This document shows positions 1 through 5,358 of a stretch of 6,343 bases of DNA, piece by piece (within the stretch, counting starts at the first letter, position 1; each line of letters starts with the position of its first letter). The notes beneath the pieces were generated by a model, which was not told the origin of the DNA, did no database searches, and saw nothing but the letters and a program-made list of their open reading frames with translations. The stretch is from Ignavibacteriales bacterium. GTDB lineage: Bacteria > Bacteroidota > Ignavibacteria > Ignavibacteriales > Ignavibacteriaceae. The position numbers and the translations under genes were made by a program. The stretch covers positions 1-6,343 of the forward strand of contig DAIEML010000139.1 in the NCBI GenBank assembly GCA_027349615.1, in the 5' to 3' direction.

Positions 1-204
1 TTTATTTTTTTTAAAATCTGGAACCTGAAAATTATCGAAGAGTGTACTTATTGAAATTCCTTTAAGCCGTTTTGCACCGATGTGTTTTTTAAATCCTTTA
101 TTAAACCAAATTATTTCCTGATTTTCATTTGCAATTGCATATGATTCGTCTTCAGAATCAGTGATCTCAGAAAAAAAATATTTTGATATTAGTCGATCAT
201 TCAT
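1..204 (-). CDS. PAS-domain protein, N-terminal part only (probable sensor histidine kinase)
   Basis: This is the first 68 codons of a minus-strand gene that continues past the left edge, read by hand from the ATG at 204-202. After about 20 polar residues the translation has SYAIANENQEIIWFNKGF, followed by a GAKRLKGISISTLF stretch. This is the usual start of a PAS sensor fold: a small beta strand with 'N/D-x-x-x-I-x-W-x-N' and then a helix with the 'G-x-x-L' pattern. The gene starts only 3 bases after the stop of the response regulator at 208-1578, so the two are almost certainly co-transcribed. A PAS protein directly after an NtrC-type regulator is most often its cytoplasmic or membrane histidine kinase. 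The kinase domains lie outside the window, so that role is inferred from position. No clear Shine-Dalgarno precedes the start. Alternatives are a PAS-only protein or a diguanylate-cyclase-type sensor. Confidence 0.65.
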   Translation of the reverse strand, partial: MNDRLISKYFFSEITDSEDESYAIANENQEIIWFNKGFKKHIGAKRLKGISISTLFDNFQVPDFKKNK

Positions 205-207
205 GAA

Positions 208-1578
208 CTATTCTTGCTTAAGTTCATATTTTTTAATTTTTGTATAAAGCGTTTTGGGGCTTATTCCAAGATGACTGGCAGTTTTTGCTCTATCCCAGCT
301 AAATGCTCTTAATGCTTTAGCAATGTGGATTTTTTCTATTTCATCAATGCTTAAAATGTTATCAGAATCTTCTTCTAATTGAGCATGTAATTTGCGGGAA
401 ATATTTTTTACATTATTTGTAGGAAGATTTAAATCTTCAGCTTCAATAAAATCATTTTCAGCAAAGATTAATGCACGTTCAATAATATGTTCAAGTTCTC
501 TAATATTGCCGGGAAAATCATAATTTAGCAATATTTTTTCTGCATCAACTGATAATTTTTTGGGGGATCTAATTGGCGATTTCATTTCTAAAAAATGACT
601 AGATAATAAAAGAATATCTTCTTTCCTTTCCCGCAAAGGAGGAATAGTTAGAGTAATAACATTTAATCTGAATAACAAATCTCTTCTAAAATTTTTATTA
701 TCTGCTTCTTCAAGTAAATTTCTGTTTGTAGCGCCAACTACTCTTACATTAGAAGTCAAATTTGTTACGCCGCCGATTCTTCTATATTCTCCATTTTCCA
801 AAAAACGAAGAAGTTTTGGTTGTAGGGCGAGACTCAATTCTCCAATTTCATCCAAAAATAAAGTACCGCCGTGAGCAATTTCAACTAAACCTTGTTTGGT
901 AGATTTTGCATCGGTGAATGCGCCTTTTTCGTGTCCGAATAATTCGCTTTCAATTAATTGATCAGGAAGAGAAGCACAGTTAATAACTACAAACGGCATT
1001 TCACTTCTTGAAGAACGTTTGTGAATATATTCTGCTAATAATTCCTTACCAGTTCCTGTTTCACCTTCAATTAAAATATTAGAATCTGACATCGCAGATT
1101 TATTAGCTAAATTTATTACTCTTTGAAGCTCTTTACTGTTGCCTATAATTCTTGTGGAAAGTTTTTTATTAACCTGTTCAGATAGAATTGCAGTTTTAAC
1201 AAGAAGTTCTTTATGTTCTAAAGCTCTGTTTATTGTTAGTAGAAGTTCATCAAAATTATATGGCTTAGAAATAAAATCATAAGCACCAATCTTAATACAT
1301 TCAATTGCACTTCGGATTTCAGTTTGAGCAGTTAAAATTACAACCTGAATAGAGGAGTTGTAATCTACAACAAATCTAAGAACTTCGTCCCCTTGAACAT
1401 CTCGCATATTCAAATCAAGGAGAAGAAGGTCATAATTTTTTCTTTTTATAGCTTCAATTGCCAGCCTTCCATCATAAACCGTATCTACGGAAAAGCCTTC
1501 TTCTAAAAGCTGCTCTTTTAGAAGATAACAAAGAGTTTCATCATCGTCGCAAACCAAAATTTTTGAAGTTTTTTGCAT
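208..1578 (-). CDS. Sigma-54-dependent NtrC-family response regulator
   Basis: A cytoplasmic transcription activator of 456 aa, normal length for NtrC-type regulators, with all three domains. The receiver (about 6-120) has the acidic pocket D11-D13, phospho-acceptor D55, T83 and K105. The AAA+ sigma-54 interaction domain (about 144-372) has Walker A GETGTGKE (172-179), the loop GAFTDA (219-224), Walker B GGTLFLDEIGEL (237-248), arginine-finger motif FRRDLLFRL (297-305) and PGNIREL (356-362). A Fis-type HTH (about 411-453) contains the AKTASHLGISPKTLYTKIKK stretch. The protein should bind upstream enhancers and use ATP to open sigma-54 promoters when phosphorylated. The sigma-54 contact loop reads GAFTDA rather than the commoner GAFTGA. 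Its likely kinase is the PAS protein 3 bases downstream. The start fits the family (about ten residues before the acidic cluster) although no Shine-Dalgarno is visible. No -24/-12 site was seen in the intergenic regions, so its targets are probably elsewhere. Confidence 0.97.
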   Translation of the reverse strand: MQKTSKILVCDDDETLCYLLKEQLLEEGFSVDTVYDGRLAIEAIKRKNYDLLLLDLNMRDVQGDEVLRFVVDYNSSIQVVILTAQTEIRSAIECIKIGAYDFISKPYNFDELLLTINRALEHKELLVKTAILSEQVNKKLSTRIIGNSKELQRVINLANKSAMSDSNILIEGETGTGKELLAEYIHKRSSRSEMPFVVINCASLPDQLIESELFGHEKGAFTDAKSTKQGLVEIAHGGTLFLDEIGELSLALQPKLLRFLENGEYRRIGGVTNLTSNVRVVGATNRNLLEEADNKNFRRDLLFRLNVITLTIPPLRERKEDILLLSSHFLEMKSPIRSPKKLSVDAEKILLNYDFPGNIRELEHIIERALIFAENDFIEAEDLNLPTNNVKNISRKLHAQLEEDSDNILSIDEIEKIHIAKALRAFSWDRAKTASHLGISPKTLYTKIKKYELKQE

Positions 1579-1616
1579 TATCAGTTAAAAAATAAAATGT
1601 TTTTGTAATTGGTAAA

Positions 1617-1648
1617 TTTGGAATAAAAAATATTAATTTTTATATTTG
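1617..1648 (+). promoter_or_regulatory. Bacteroidota-type promoter for tRNA-Lys
   Basis: TTTG at 1617-1620 and TATATTTG at 1641-1648 are 20 bases apart. This matches the Bacteroides/Flavobacterium vegetative consensus TTTG (-33) and TAnnTTTG (-7) in every fixed base and in spacing. Transcription would start near 1655, about ten bases before the mature tRNA 5' end. It lies in the gap shared with the divergent response regulator gene. Assignment to the tRNA is inferred from orientation and distance. Confidence 0.7.
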
Positions 1649-1663
1649 AAATCTTAAAAAAAT

Positions 1664-1735
1664 GGGCGCGTAGCTCAGGGGTAGAGCATCTGCCTTTTAA
1701 GCAGAGGGTCGGTGGTTCGAGCCCACCCGCGCTCA
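1664..1735 (+). tRNA. tRNA-Lys (anticodon TTT)
   Basis: A complete cloverleaf can be folded by hand. The acceptor stem GGGCGCG pairs with CGCGCTC (one G-T wobble), followed by discriminator A. The D stem is GCTC/GAGC with loop AGGGGTA. The anticodon stem TCTGC/GCAGA carries loop CTTTTAA, placing TTT at positions 34-36. The variable loop is GGGTC, and the T stem GGTGG/CCACC has loop TTCGAGC. Total length is 72 nt. The 3' CCA is not encoded and must be added by CCA transferase. The gene has its own promoter and terminator and is a single-gene transcript. Similarity to bacterial tRNA-Lys (GGG...TAGCTCA...CTTTTAA) supports the identity. Confidence 0.97.
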
Positions 1736-1739
1736 CTTT

Positions 1740-1773
1740 AGTCTGATGGAATATTTTTTCATCAGACTTTTTT
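1740..1773 (+). terminator. Intrinsic terminator of tRNA-Lys
   Basis: A perfect 8-bp stem GTCTGATG/CATCAGAC (1741-1748 with 1760-1767), extendable by one A-T pair, encloses an 11-base loop and is followed by six T (1768-1773). It begins 5 bases after the tRNA 3' end, so it should end a short tRNA-only transcript. The T run supports only the plus direction. Confidence 0.85.
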
Positions 1774-1873
1774 ATTTCATTTTCTTCGTAACTAAATCTT
1801 ATCAACAGACGTCAAATTAATTGAAAAATCGTACTTCTAAATACAAAAATAAATCAAATATTAAAAATTATAA

Positions 1874-1889
1874 ACAAATAAATATTTGT
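1874..1889. repeat. 16-bp near-perfect palindrome, possible operator
   Basis: The arms ACAAATA and TATTTGT are exact reverse complements around a 2-base AA centre. The short dyad is more like a protein-binding half-site pair than an RNA hairpin. It is 240 bases upstream of the nearest plus-strand start and no regulator can be named. A chance origin is quite possible. Confidence 0.25.
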
Positions 1890-2056
1890 CATATTAAATA
1901 ATATTAAGTCTTACGCAAACTGAAATTAACCTTGTTATTGAATTATAGCATAATATTTAAATAACTCCAAACGGTTCATTTTCTCAAGTTATTTGATTTT
2001 AAAGAGTTGTAAAAAATCACTTTCGAAATGATTTATTGATTCATATTTTACTCGAT

Positions 2057-2075
2057 AAATAAATATTATTTATTT
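2057..2075. repeat. AT-only inverted repeat upstream of the 114-aa protein
   Basis: AAATAAAT (2057-2064) and ATTTATTT (2068-2075) are exact reverse complements around ATT. The stem is all A-T and therefore weak. It lies about 50 bases before the start at 2127, where a promoter would be expected, and may only reflect base composition. Confidence 0.25.
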
Positions 2076-2126
2076 TCGATTATTTTAGTAGAAGCTTAAA
2101 TTTAATTTTAAATAAATATAAGATTT

Positions 2127-2471
2127 ATGGGTGAAATAATATTTTGGACCATTGTACGAATTGTAATTATGATTCCAATCCTTTGGATATCTGAGAGTTA
2201 TATTTCTAGCCAAATTTGGTGGCTAATCAGCTCAATTGCAATTTACGGTGTTATTATTCATCCAGCTTTTATTCATTATAGATTATTTAAAGCTAAAAAC
2301 AAAGAAGTTTTGGAATCGACGCTCTGCTCAACGTGTAAAAATTTTGATGAATCTGCGGTTTTGTGCATGCTTCATGATAAACATCCGACTAAAATTTTCC
2401 TCCCTTGCGATGGCTTGGATTGGGAACCAAGATCTTCAAGCGTGGATAGCGAAGATCTATATCGAATGTAG
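2127..2471 (+). CDS. Hypothetical two-helix membrane protein with a four-cysteine tail
   Basis: 114 aa; I do not recognise the family. Two hydrophobic segments (about 4-22 and 30-50) are joined by a short polar turn and followed by the basic stretch RLFKAKNK, so both ends probably face the cytoplasm. The soluble tail has C67-x2-C70, C80 and C94 in the frame CSTCKNF...LCMLHDKHPT...PCDGLDWEP, with H83 and H86 close by. This pattern looks like a zinc or iron-sulfur site held at the membrane surface; that is inference from spacing only. The ATG at 2127 gives the first helix directly at the N terminus; no Shine-Dalgarno is visible upstream. slyD, which encodes a metal-binding prolyl isomerase, follows 57 bases downstream in the same direction, so co-transcription is possible. 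An 8-bp inverted repeat (AGATCTTC/GAAGATCT, 2430-2458) lies in the last codons without a T run. Confidence 0.8.
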   Translation: MGEIIFWTIVRIVIMIPILWISESYISSQIWWLISSIAIYGVIIHPAFIHYRLFKAKNKEVLESTLCSTCKNFDESAVLCMLHDKHPTKIFLPCDGLDWEPRSSSVDSEDLYRM

Positions 2472-2499
2472 TTAGTTCATATTTTTAAAAATTTTGATT

Positions 2500-2505
2500 T
2501 ATAAT
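2500..2505 (+). promoter_or_regulatory. Possible -10 element upstream of slyD
   Basis: TATAAT occurs 23 bases before the slyD start codon. It is followed by TTG, so it is also one base out of register with the Bacteroidota TAnnTTTG element. No convincing -35 or -33 partner lies at the right distance, and TATAAT is common in AT-rich DNA. slyD may instead be read through from the gene upstream. Confidence 0.25.
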
Positions 2506-2528
2506 TTGAAAATTAATTAAGGATTATT

Positions 2529-3014
2529 ATGTCTGTAAAACCAAACCAAGTCTATACAATTACATATACATTAACCGACGGCGATGGCAACATTATTGAA
2601 GTTACAAATAAAGAAAATCCATTTTCTTTTATTTCGGGAATCAACCAAATTCTTCCAAAGTTAGAAGAAAATGTAAATGGAATGTTGATAGGCAGTAAGA
2701 AAAAAGTAACACTATCTCCCGAAGAAGCCTATGGAATTTATAGCGATTCTGCAATTCAAATTATTAATCGTACAGAATTTCCCGAAGATTCGGAATTAGA
2801 AGTAGGAATGGGTTTTATTTCTGAAAGTCAGGATGGTCAAGAAATGCCGTTTATAATTAAAAAAATAGATGGAGAAAATATAACACTCGATTTTAATCAT
2901 CCTTTAGCTGGAAGAACTTTAACATTTGATTTAGAATTATTAAATGTTAGAGCGGCTTCAAATGAAGAATTATCTCATGGCCATGTTCACGGACCGACAG
3001 GCCACCATCATTAA
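2529..3014 (+). CDS. slyD: SlyD-type FKBP peptidyl-prolyl cis-trans isomerase
   Basis: A cytoplasmic folding helper of 161 aa that isomerises X-proline bonds and acts as a chaperone. The split FKBP domain is visible: residues 4-69 with the SlyD signature YTLTDGDGNIIE and then GINQILPKLEENVNGMLIGS and SPEEAYG, and the closing strand 121-141 with NHPLAGRTLTFDLELL. Between them, about 70-120, lies the insert-in-flap chaperone domain that marks SlyD. The C terminus carries six histidines within 12 residues (150-161, HGHVHGPTGHHH). This is a short version of the SlyD tail that in E. coli binds nickel and other metals; it lacks the cysteines of the E. coli tail. The start is backed by Shine-Dalgarno AAGGA (2519-2523), 5 bases upstream. 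It faces the small minus-strand gene at 3032-3220, with 17 bases between the two stops. General housekeeping role; the metal role is inferred from the tail. Confidence 0.95.
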   Translation: MSVKPNQVYTITYTLTDGDGNIIEVTNKENPFSFISGINQILPKLEENVNGMLIGSKKKVTLSPEEAYGIYSDSAIQIINRTEFPEDSELEVGMGFISESQDGQEMPFIIKKIDGENITLDFNHPLAGRTLTFDLELLNVRAASNEELSHGHVHGPTGHHH

Positions 3015-3022
3015 TTTTTTTT

Positions 3023-3042
3023 TAATTATAGTTAGATAATTA
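3023..3042. repeat. AT-only inverted repeat between convergent genes
   Basis: TAATTAT (3023-3029) and ATAATTA (3036-3042) are exact reverse complements around AGTTAG, just after nine T (3015-3023) that follow the slyD stop. The T run precedes the hairpin on the plus strand and would be an A run after it on the minus strand, so it is not a canonical terminator in either direction. It overlaps the last codon region of the minus-strand gene. A weak or factor-assisted termination zone is the most that can be said. Confidence 0.3.
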
Positions 3043-3220
3043 GATTTTCTTCTAGCAAGTTTTGGTTTTTTTCTTTTAATAAGATTCTTAGTAAAAAGAA
3101 AAGACCGCTAAATGCAAAAGAAATTATTGCTTCTATTGGCTCAATCCTTATAATGGAAAGTGTTCCTGCAAATAAAAATATTCCCGCATATAATAAAAAA
3201 TTAAAATTTCCACATTTCAT
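3032..3220 (-). CDS. Small putative membrane protein, 62 aa
   Basis: I do not recognise this protein. It has two hydrophobic stretches (about 8-26 and 31-48) joined by a short loop with an R and two E residues, then a charged tail beginning LKEKNQ. This is a typical small two-helix membrane protein. The main support for a real gene is the Shine-Dalgarno AGGA (3231-3228 on the minus strand), 7 bases before the ATG, and the lack of any other gene in the region. It is convergent to slyD and divergent from the UbiA operon; about 216 bases separate its start from the UbiA start. No good promoter was found upstream. Against it: in AT-rich DNA, short hydrophobic frames arise by chance, and no cysteine or catalytic motif gives extra support. 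Confidence 0.5.
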   Translation of the reverse strand: MKCGNFNFLLYAGIFLFAGTLSIIRIEPIEAIISFAFSGLFFLLRILLKEKNQNLLEENLII

Positions 3221-3319
3221 ATTTCAATCCTAATAATATTTATATCTTTTTTTATGATAATAAAAGTAATATGTGAATGTTAATTAAATATGAAATGACT
3301 GTTATGAAAATGTTAAATT

Positions 3320-3339
3320 AAAATATATTTTATAAAATA
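3320..3339. repeat. Two overlapping AT palindromes upstream of the UbiA operon
   Basis: AAAATATATTTT (3320-3331) and TATTTTATAAAATA (3326-3339) are both perfect palindromes and overlap by six bases. They lie about 30 bases upstream of the candidate promoter at 3370-3404, in the gap between two divergent genes. That position would suit an operator or a bent-DNA site. Base composition alone could also produce them. Confidence 0.25.
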
Positions 3340-3369
3340 AGCTAATTTTTTACCGGCCTTTTACATTTC

Positions 3370-3404
3370 TTTGACAATTTCGAATCACTCCGATTTTATT
3401 TTTC
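3370..3404 (+). promoter_or_regulatory. Candidate promoter of the UbiA operon
   Basis: TTTGACA at 3370-3376 gives both the Bacteroidota -33 TTTG and a sigma-70-like TTGACA. TATTTTTC at 3397-3404 matches TAnnTTTG except for the last base, with a 23-base spacer at the upper limit of the known range. Transcription would start near 3411, leaving a leader of about 25 bases before the start at 3437. The alternative sigma-70 reading (TTGACA, 17 bases, TTTTAT) has a poor -10. Confidence 0.45.
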
Positions 3405-3425
3405 TTTTGTAAGAATATTGAATAT

Positions 3426-3432
3426 GGAGGTG
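3426..3432 (+). promoter_or_regulatory. Strong Shine-Dalgarno of the UbiA gene
   Basis: GGAGGTG, a near-full anti-16S match, ends 4 bases before the ATG at 3437. It fixes the start and is the strongest ribosome binding site in the window. Confidence 0.85.
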
Positions 3433-3436
3433 AAAC

Positions 3437-4420
3437 ATGAAATCTGTTGTAATCAACAACAGCTATTCAATTTTAAGCTCAGAGTTTTTAAAATCATATA
3501 TAATAACAATGCGGCCGTATTTGATGTTCGTTTCGGCAATAACCGGATTAGCAGGTTTTTCTTTCGGATCAATTGAGCTTTCTCTTGAATTATTTCTTTT
3601 ATTTTCTGCTGCGTTTCTTTCATACGGTTTTGGACAAGCACTAACTGACTGCTTCCAAATTGATACCGATTCTATTTCTTCTCCTTATCGACCATTAACC
3701 AAGGGAGTAGTCTCAAAAAGACAGATTTTATTTTTAAGTATTGCTGGACTTAGCTATTGTGTTATTGTTTTTACTTCATTTAACAAAATGAATTTGCTGC
3801 TCGGAATAATTTCAGGATTAGGATTAGCAACATACACACCGTTTAAAAGAAAATGGTGGGGAGGTCCATTTTATAATTCATGGATAGTTGGCGTTTTATT
3901 TTTGATGTCTTTCTTATCTTCAACTCCGTTGTGTGGACCGAATTCTATAAAAATATTAAGCGCTTTAAGCGCAGTATTTTTTGGTTATGCAAATTTTGTA
4001 CTAAGCGGATATTTCAAAGATATTTCTGCCGATAGATTAACTGGATATAATACTTTGCCGGTAGTATTTGGCAGAAAAATTTCCTCAATTGTTTGTGATG
4101 TTTTTGCTGCTCTAACATTTTTATTCTCTCTGATGACGATATTTATAATATTGATTGACAAAGATTTCAATAATTCATTTTTACCAATAATATTTTTAGT
4201 TATTGCTGCCATAGTTTTAATTAACGCGCAAGTTCATTTACATCAAGTTACTAAAGATGATGAAGCTTACCATTCTATTTCGCGCGTAGTTCATTCATAC
4301 ATTTTATTTCTTTCATCTATTACTTTTGCAAATAAACCTGAGTGGTTTCTAATTTTATTAATTTTTTATTTATGCTACTTTCTTGTCCTTAAAGCTAGGC
4401 CGGCAAAAAATCAAATTTAG
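3437..4420 (+). CDS. UbiA-superfamily membrane prenyltransferase
   Basis: An integral membrane enzyme of 327 aa with about nine hydrophobic segments, the usual size and layout of UbiA-family enzymes, which move an isoprenoid chain from its diphosphate to an aromatic, tetrapyrrole or glycerol-phosphate acceptor. The first Asp-rich motif reads TDCFQIDTDSISSPYRPL (70-87). Against the usual NDxxDxxxD it keeps D71 and D78 but has Q74 for the middle Asp, with an extra D76. The second motif is intact: KDISADRLTGYNTLPVVFG (194-212), D195-x3-D199. The loop YTPFKRK (133-139) before GGPFYNSWIVG also fits the family. Overall it resembles the chlorophyll synthase/DGGGP synthase/homogentisate-type branch more than MenA or CtaB, but the acceptor cannot be read from sequence. 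It is the first gene of an operon with a lipid kinase 8 bases downstream, which hints at membrane lipid chemistry. Start fixed by GGAGGTG. Confidence 0.93.
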   Translation: MKSVVINNSYSILSSEFLKSYIITMRPYLMFVSAITGLAGFSFGSIELSLELFLLFSAAFLSYGFGQALTDCFQIDTDSISSPYRPLTKGVVSKRQILFLSIAGLSYCVIVFTSFNKMNLLLGIISGLGLATYTPFKRKWWGGPFYNSWIVGVLFLMSFLSSTPLCGPNSIKILSALSAVFFGYANFVLSGYFKDISADRLTGYNTLPVVFGRKISSIVCDVFAALTFLFSLMTIFIILIDKDFNNSFLPIIFLVIAAIVLINAQVHLHQVTKDDEAYHSISRVVHSYILFLSSITFANKPEWFLILLIFYLCYFLVLKARPAKNQI

Positions 4421-4424
4421 GTGA
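4419..4424 (+). promoter_or_regulatory. Shine-Dalgarno overlapping the UbiA stop codon
   Basis: AGGTGA begins inside the UbiA stop codon and ends 4 bases before the ATG at 4429. Ribosomes ending UbiA are placed on the next start, so the two genes are probably translationally coupled. The nearby ATG at 4424 is in another frame and stops within a few codons. Confidence 0.7.
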
Positions 4425-4428
4425 TGAA

Positions 4429-5358
4429 ATGTTTTTGTTAATAAATCCCAAAGCGTCTGGCGGAACAGCCTTACAGAAATGGGAAGCAGTTAAAGAAGAA
4501 GTTTTTACTAAATTAAATTATCCGCCTTACATTTTCCTTAATGGAATCAATACATTGCAATCCAATATAAAAACCGCTTTAATTAATGGTGAAAGAAATT
4601 TTATATCTGCTGGTGGTGATGGTACTTTAAATTTACTATTAAATGAATTGATAAATTCTTGCAGTTCAAATCAATTAAAAGAAATTAAGATCGGCGCAAT
4701 TGGCCTAGGATCAAGCAATGATTTTTACAAACCTTTTTCTAGAAATAAAATGATTCAATCCATACCGGCATTAATTAATTTTGCTGAATGCGGACTTAGA
4801 GATGTTGGCAAAATTGATTATGGCGAAAACGGAATGACCAAATCAAAATATTTTATAATAAATTCAAGTATTGGAATTACTGCTGAAGCAAATCATTTCT
4901 TTAACAATCCAAATAAAGTTTTAAAATTGTTAAAAAAGAAAAATACTGCACTTGCAATTATATATGCCGCCATAAATCAAATATTTAAATACAAAAATTT
5001 TGAAGCAGAAATTATTTATTCTTCAACTGGAAAAATTTCTTCTAAGATTACCAATCTCGGAATTATAAAAAATCCAAACTTCTCCGGGAGTATGCATTAT
5101 GGCGACAAAGCTGAATATGAAAATGGATTGTTCAACGTTCATCTTTGTTATGATATGAATTTGCAAGAAAGGATAAAATTATTTTTCGCACTTAGTACTG
5201 GTAGATTTAACAAAATTAAAAAAACAAAATCATGGGTTACAAACAATCTTACAGTTTCTTCAAATAAGTTTTTTGCAATTGAATTCGATGGGGAAATAAT
5301 ACGAACAAATTCGGTTCAATTTTCAATTTTGGAAAAATTAATTAAGGTGTGCAAATGA
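4429..5358 (+). CDS. Diacylglycerol/sphingosine-kinase-family lipid kinase (DgkB/YegS/BmrU type)
   Basis: 309 aa, normal for bacterial DAGK-catalytic-domain lipid kinases, which transfer phosphate from ATP to the hydroxyl of a lipid such as diacylglycerol on the inner membrane face. N-terminal nucleotide-binding motifs: INPKASGG (5-12), the diagnostic GGDGTLN (62-68) and GLGSSNDF (92-99; usually G-T-x-N-D). RDVGKIDY (124-131) and NSSIGITAEA (145-154) match the start of the C-terminal beta-sandwich domain. GSMHYGDKAEYENGLFNV (220-237) and the catalytic-region DGE (287-289, in EFDGEIIRT) complete the family pattern. The protein is soluble with no membrane helix, as expected. It lies 8 bases after UbiA and overlaps the next gene by ATGA, so the three form one operon. 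Its substrate is unknown; the neighbours suggest a prenylated or otherwise unusual lipid alcohol, though plain diacylglycerol or undecaprenol recycling is possible. Confidence 0.93.
   Translation: MFLLINPKASGGTALQKWEAVKEEVFTKLNYPPYIFLNGINTLQSNIKTALINGERNFISAGGDGTLNLLLNELINSCSSNQLKEIKIGAIGLGSSNDFYKPFSRNKMIQSIPALINFAECGLRDVGKIDYGENGMTKSKYFIINSSIGITAEANHFFNNPNKVLKLLKKKNTALAIIYAAINQIFKYKNFEAEIIYSSTGKISSKITNLGIIKNPNFSGSMHYGDKAEYENGLFNVHLCYDMNLQERIKLFFALSTGRFNKIKKTKSWVTNNLTVSSNKFFAIEFDGEIIRTNSVQFSILEKLIKVCK
5344..5349 (+). promoter_or_regulatory. Shine-Dalgarno inside the lipid kinase end
   Basis: AAGGTG lies 5 bases before the ATG at 5355, within the last codons of the lipid kinase. With the ATGA stop/start overlap it fixes the start of the third operon gene and points to translational coupling. 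Confidence 0.7.

Larger units (their letters stand above)
1774..2126. other. AT-rich intergenic region without a detectable gene
   Basis: About 350 bases between the tRNA terminator and the next gene. Frames open from ATG are only a couple of dozen codons at most and look like noise. No sigma-54 -24/-12 site, riboswitch-like structure or tRNA was seen. No exact TAnnTTTG element was found for the downstream gene; the closest is GTTATTTG near 1988-1995. The region holds three short inverted repeats: 1874-1889, 2057-2075, and an imperfect one with arms AAATCA (2014-2019) and TGATTT (2029-2034). In DNA this AT-rich, such palindromes may be chance. Confidence 0.6.

Noticed and set aside
1581..1805. 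Minus-strand reading frame with an SAGGLEPPTLCLKGRC-like stretch across the tRNA
   Set aside because: The recognisable part is the reverse-complement translation of tRNA-Lys, a well-known source of false protein annotations; the rest is AT-rich flank.
2430..2458. Inverted repeat AGATCTTC/GAAGATCT near the end of the 114-aa protein gene as a terminator
   Set aside because: It lies within codons, has a 13-base loop and no following T run; an 8-bp dyad of this kind is expected by chance in a window of this size.
2236..2475. Second plus-strand frame inside the 114-aa protein gene
   Set aside because: A shadow in another frame; the 2127 frame has clear membrane segments and an ordered cysteine pattern.
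2978..3023. TGGCC/GGCCA hairpin before the nine T after slyD as an intrinsic terminator
   Set aside because: The stem is only 5 bp with a 17-base loop and ends about ten bases before the T run, so it does not fit the usual terminator layout.
3453..3641. Minus-strand frame opposite the start of the UbiA gene
   Set aside because: Lies fully inside a well-supported gene on the other strand; no ribosome binding site or known motif.
3985..4212. Minus-strand frame opposite the middle of the UbiA gene
   Set aside because: Shadow of the transmembrane coding sequence; no domain features.
3352..4402. CCGGCC upstream of the UbiA gene and GGCCGG at its end as flanking inverted repeats of a mobile element
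   Set aside because: Only about 7 bases match, there is no transposase and no target duplication; most likely coincidence.
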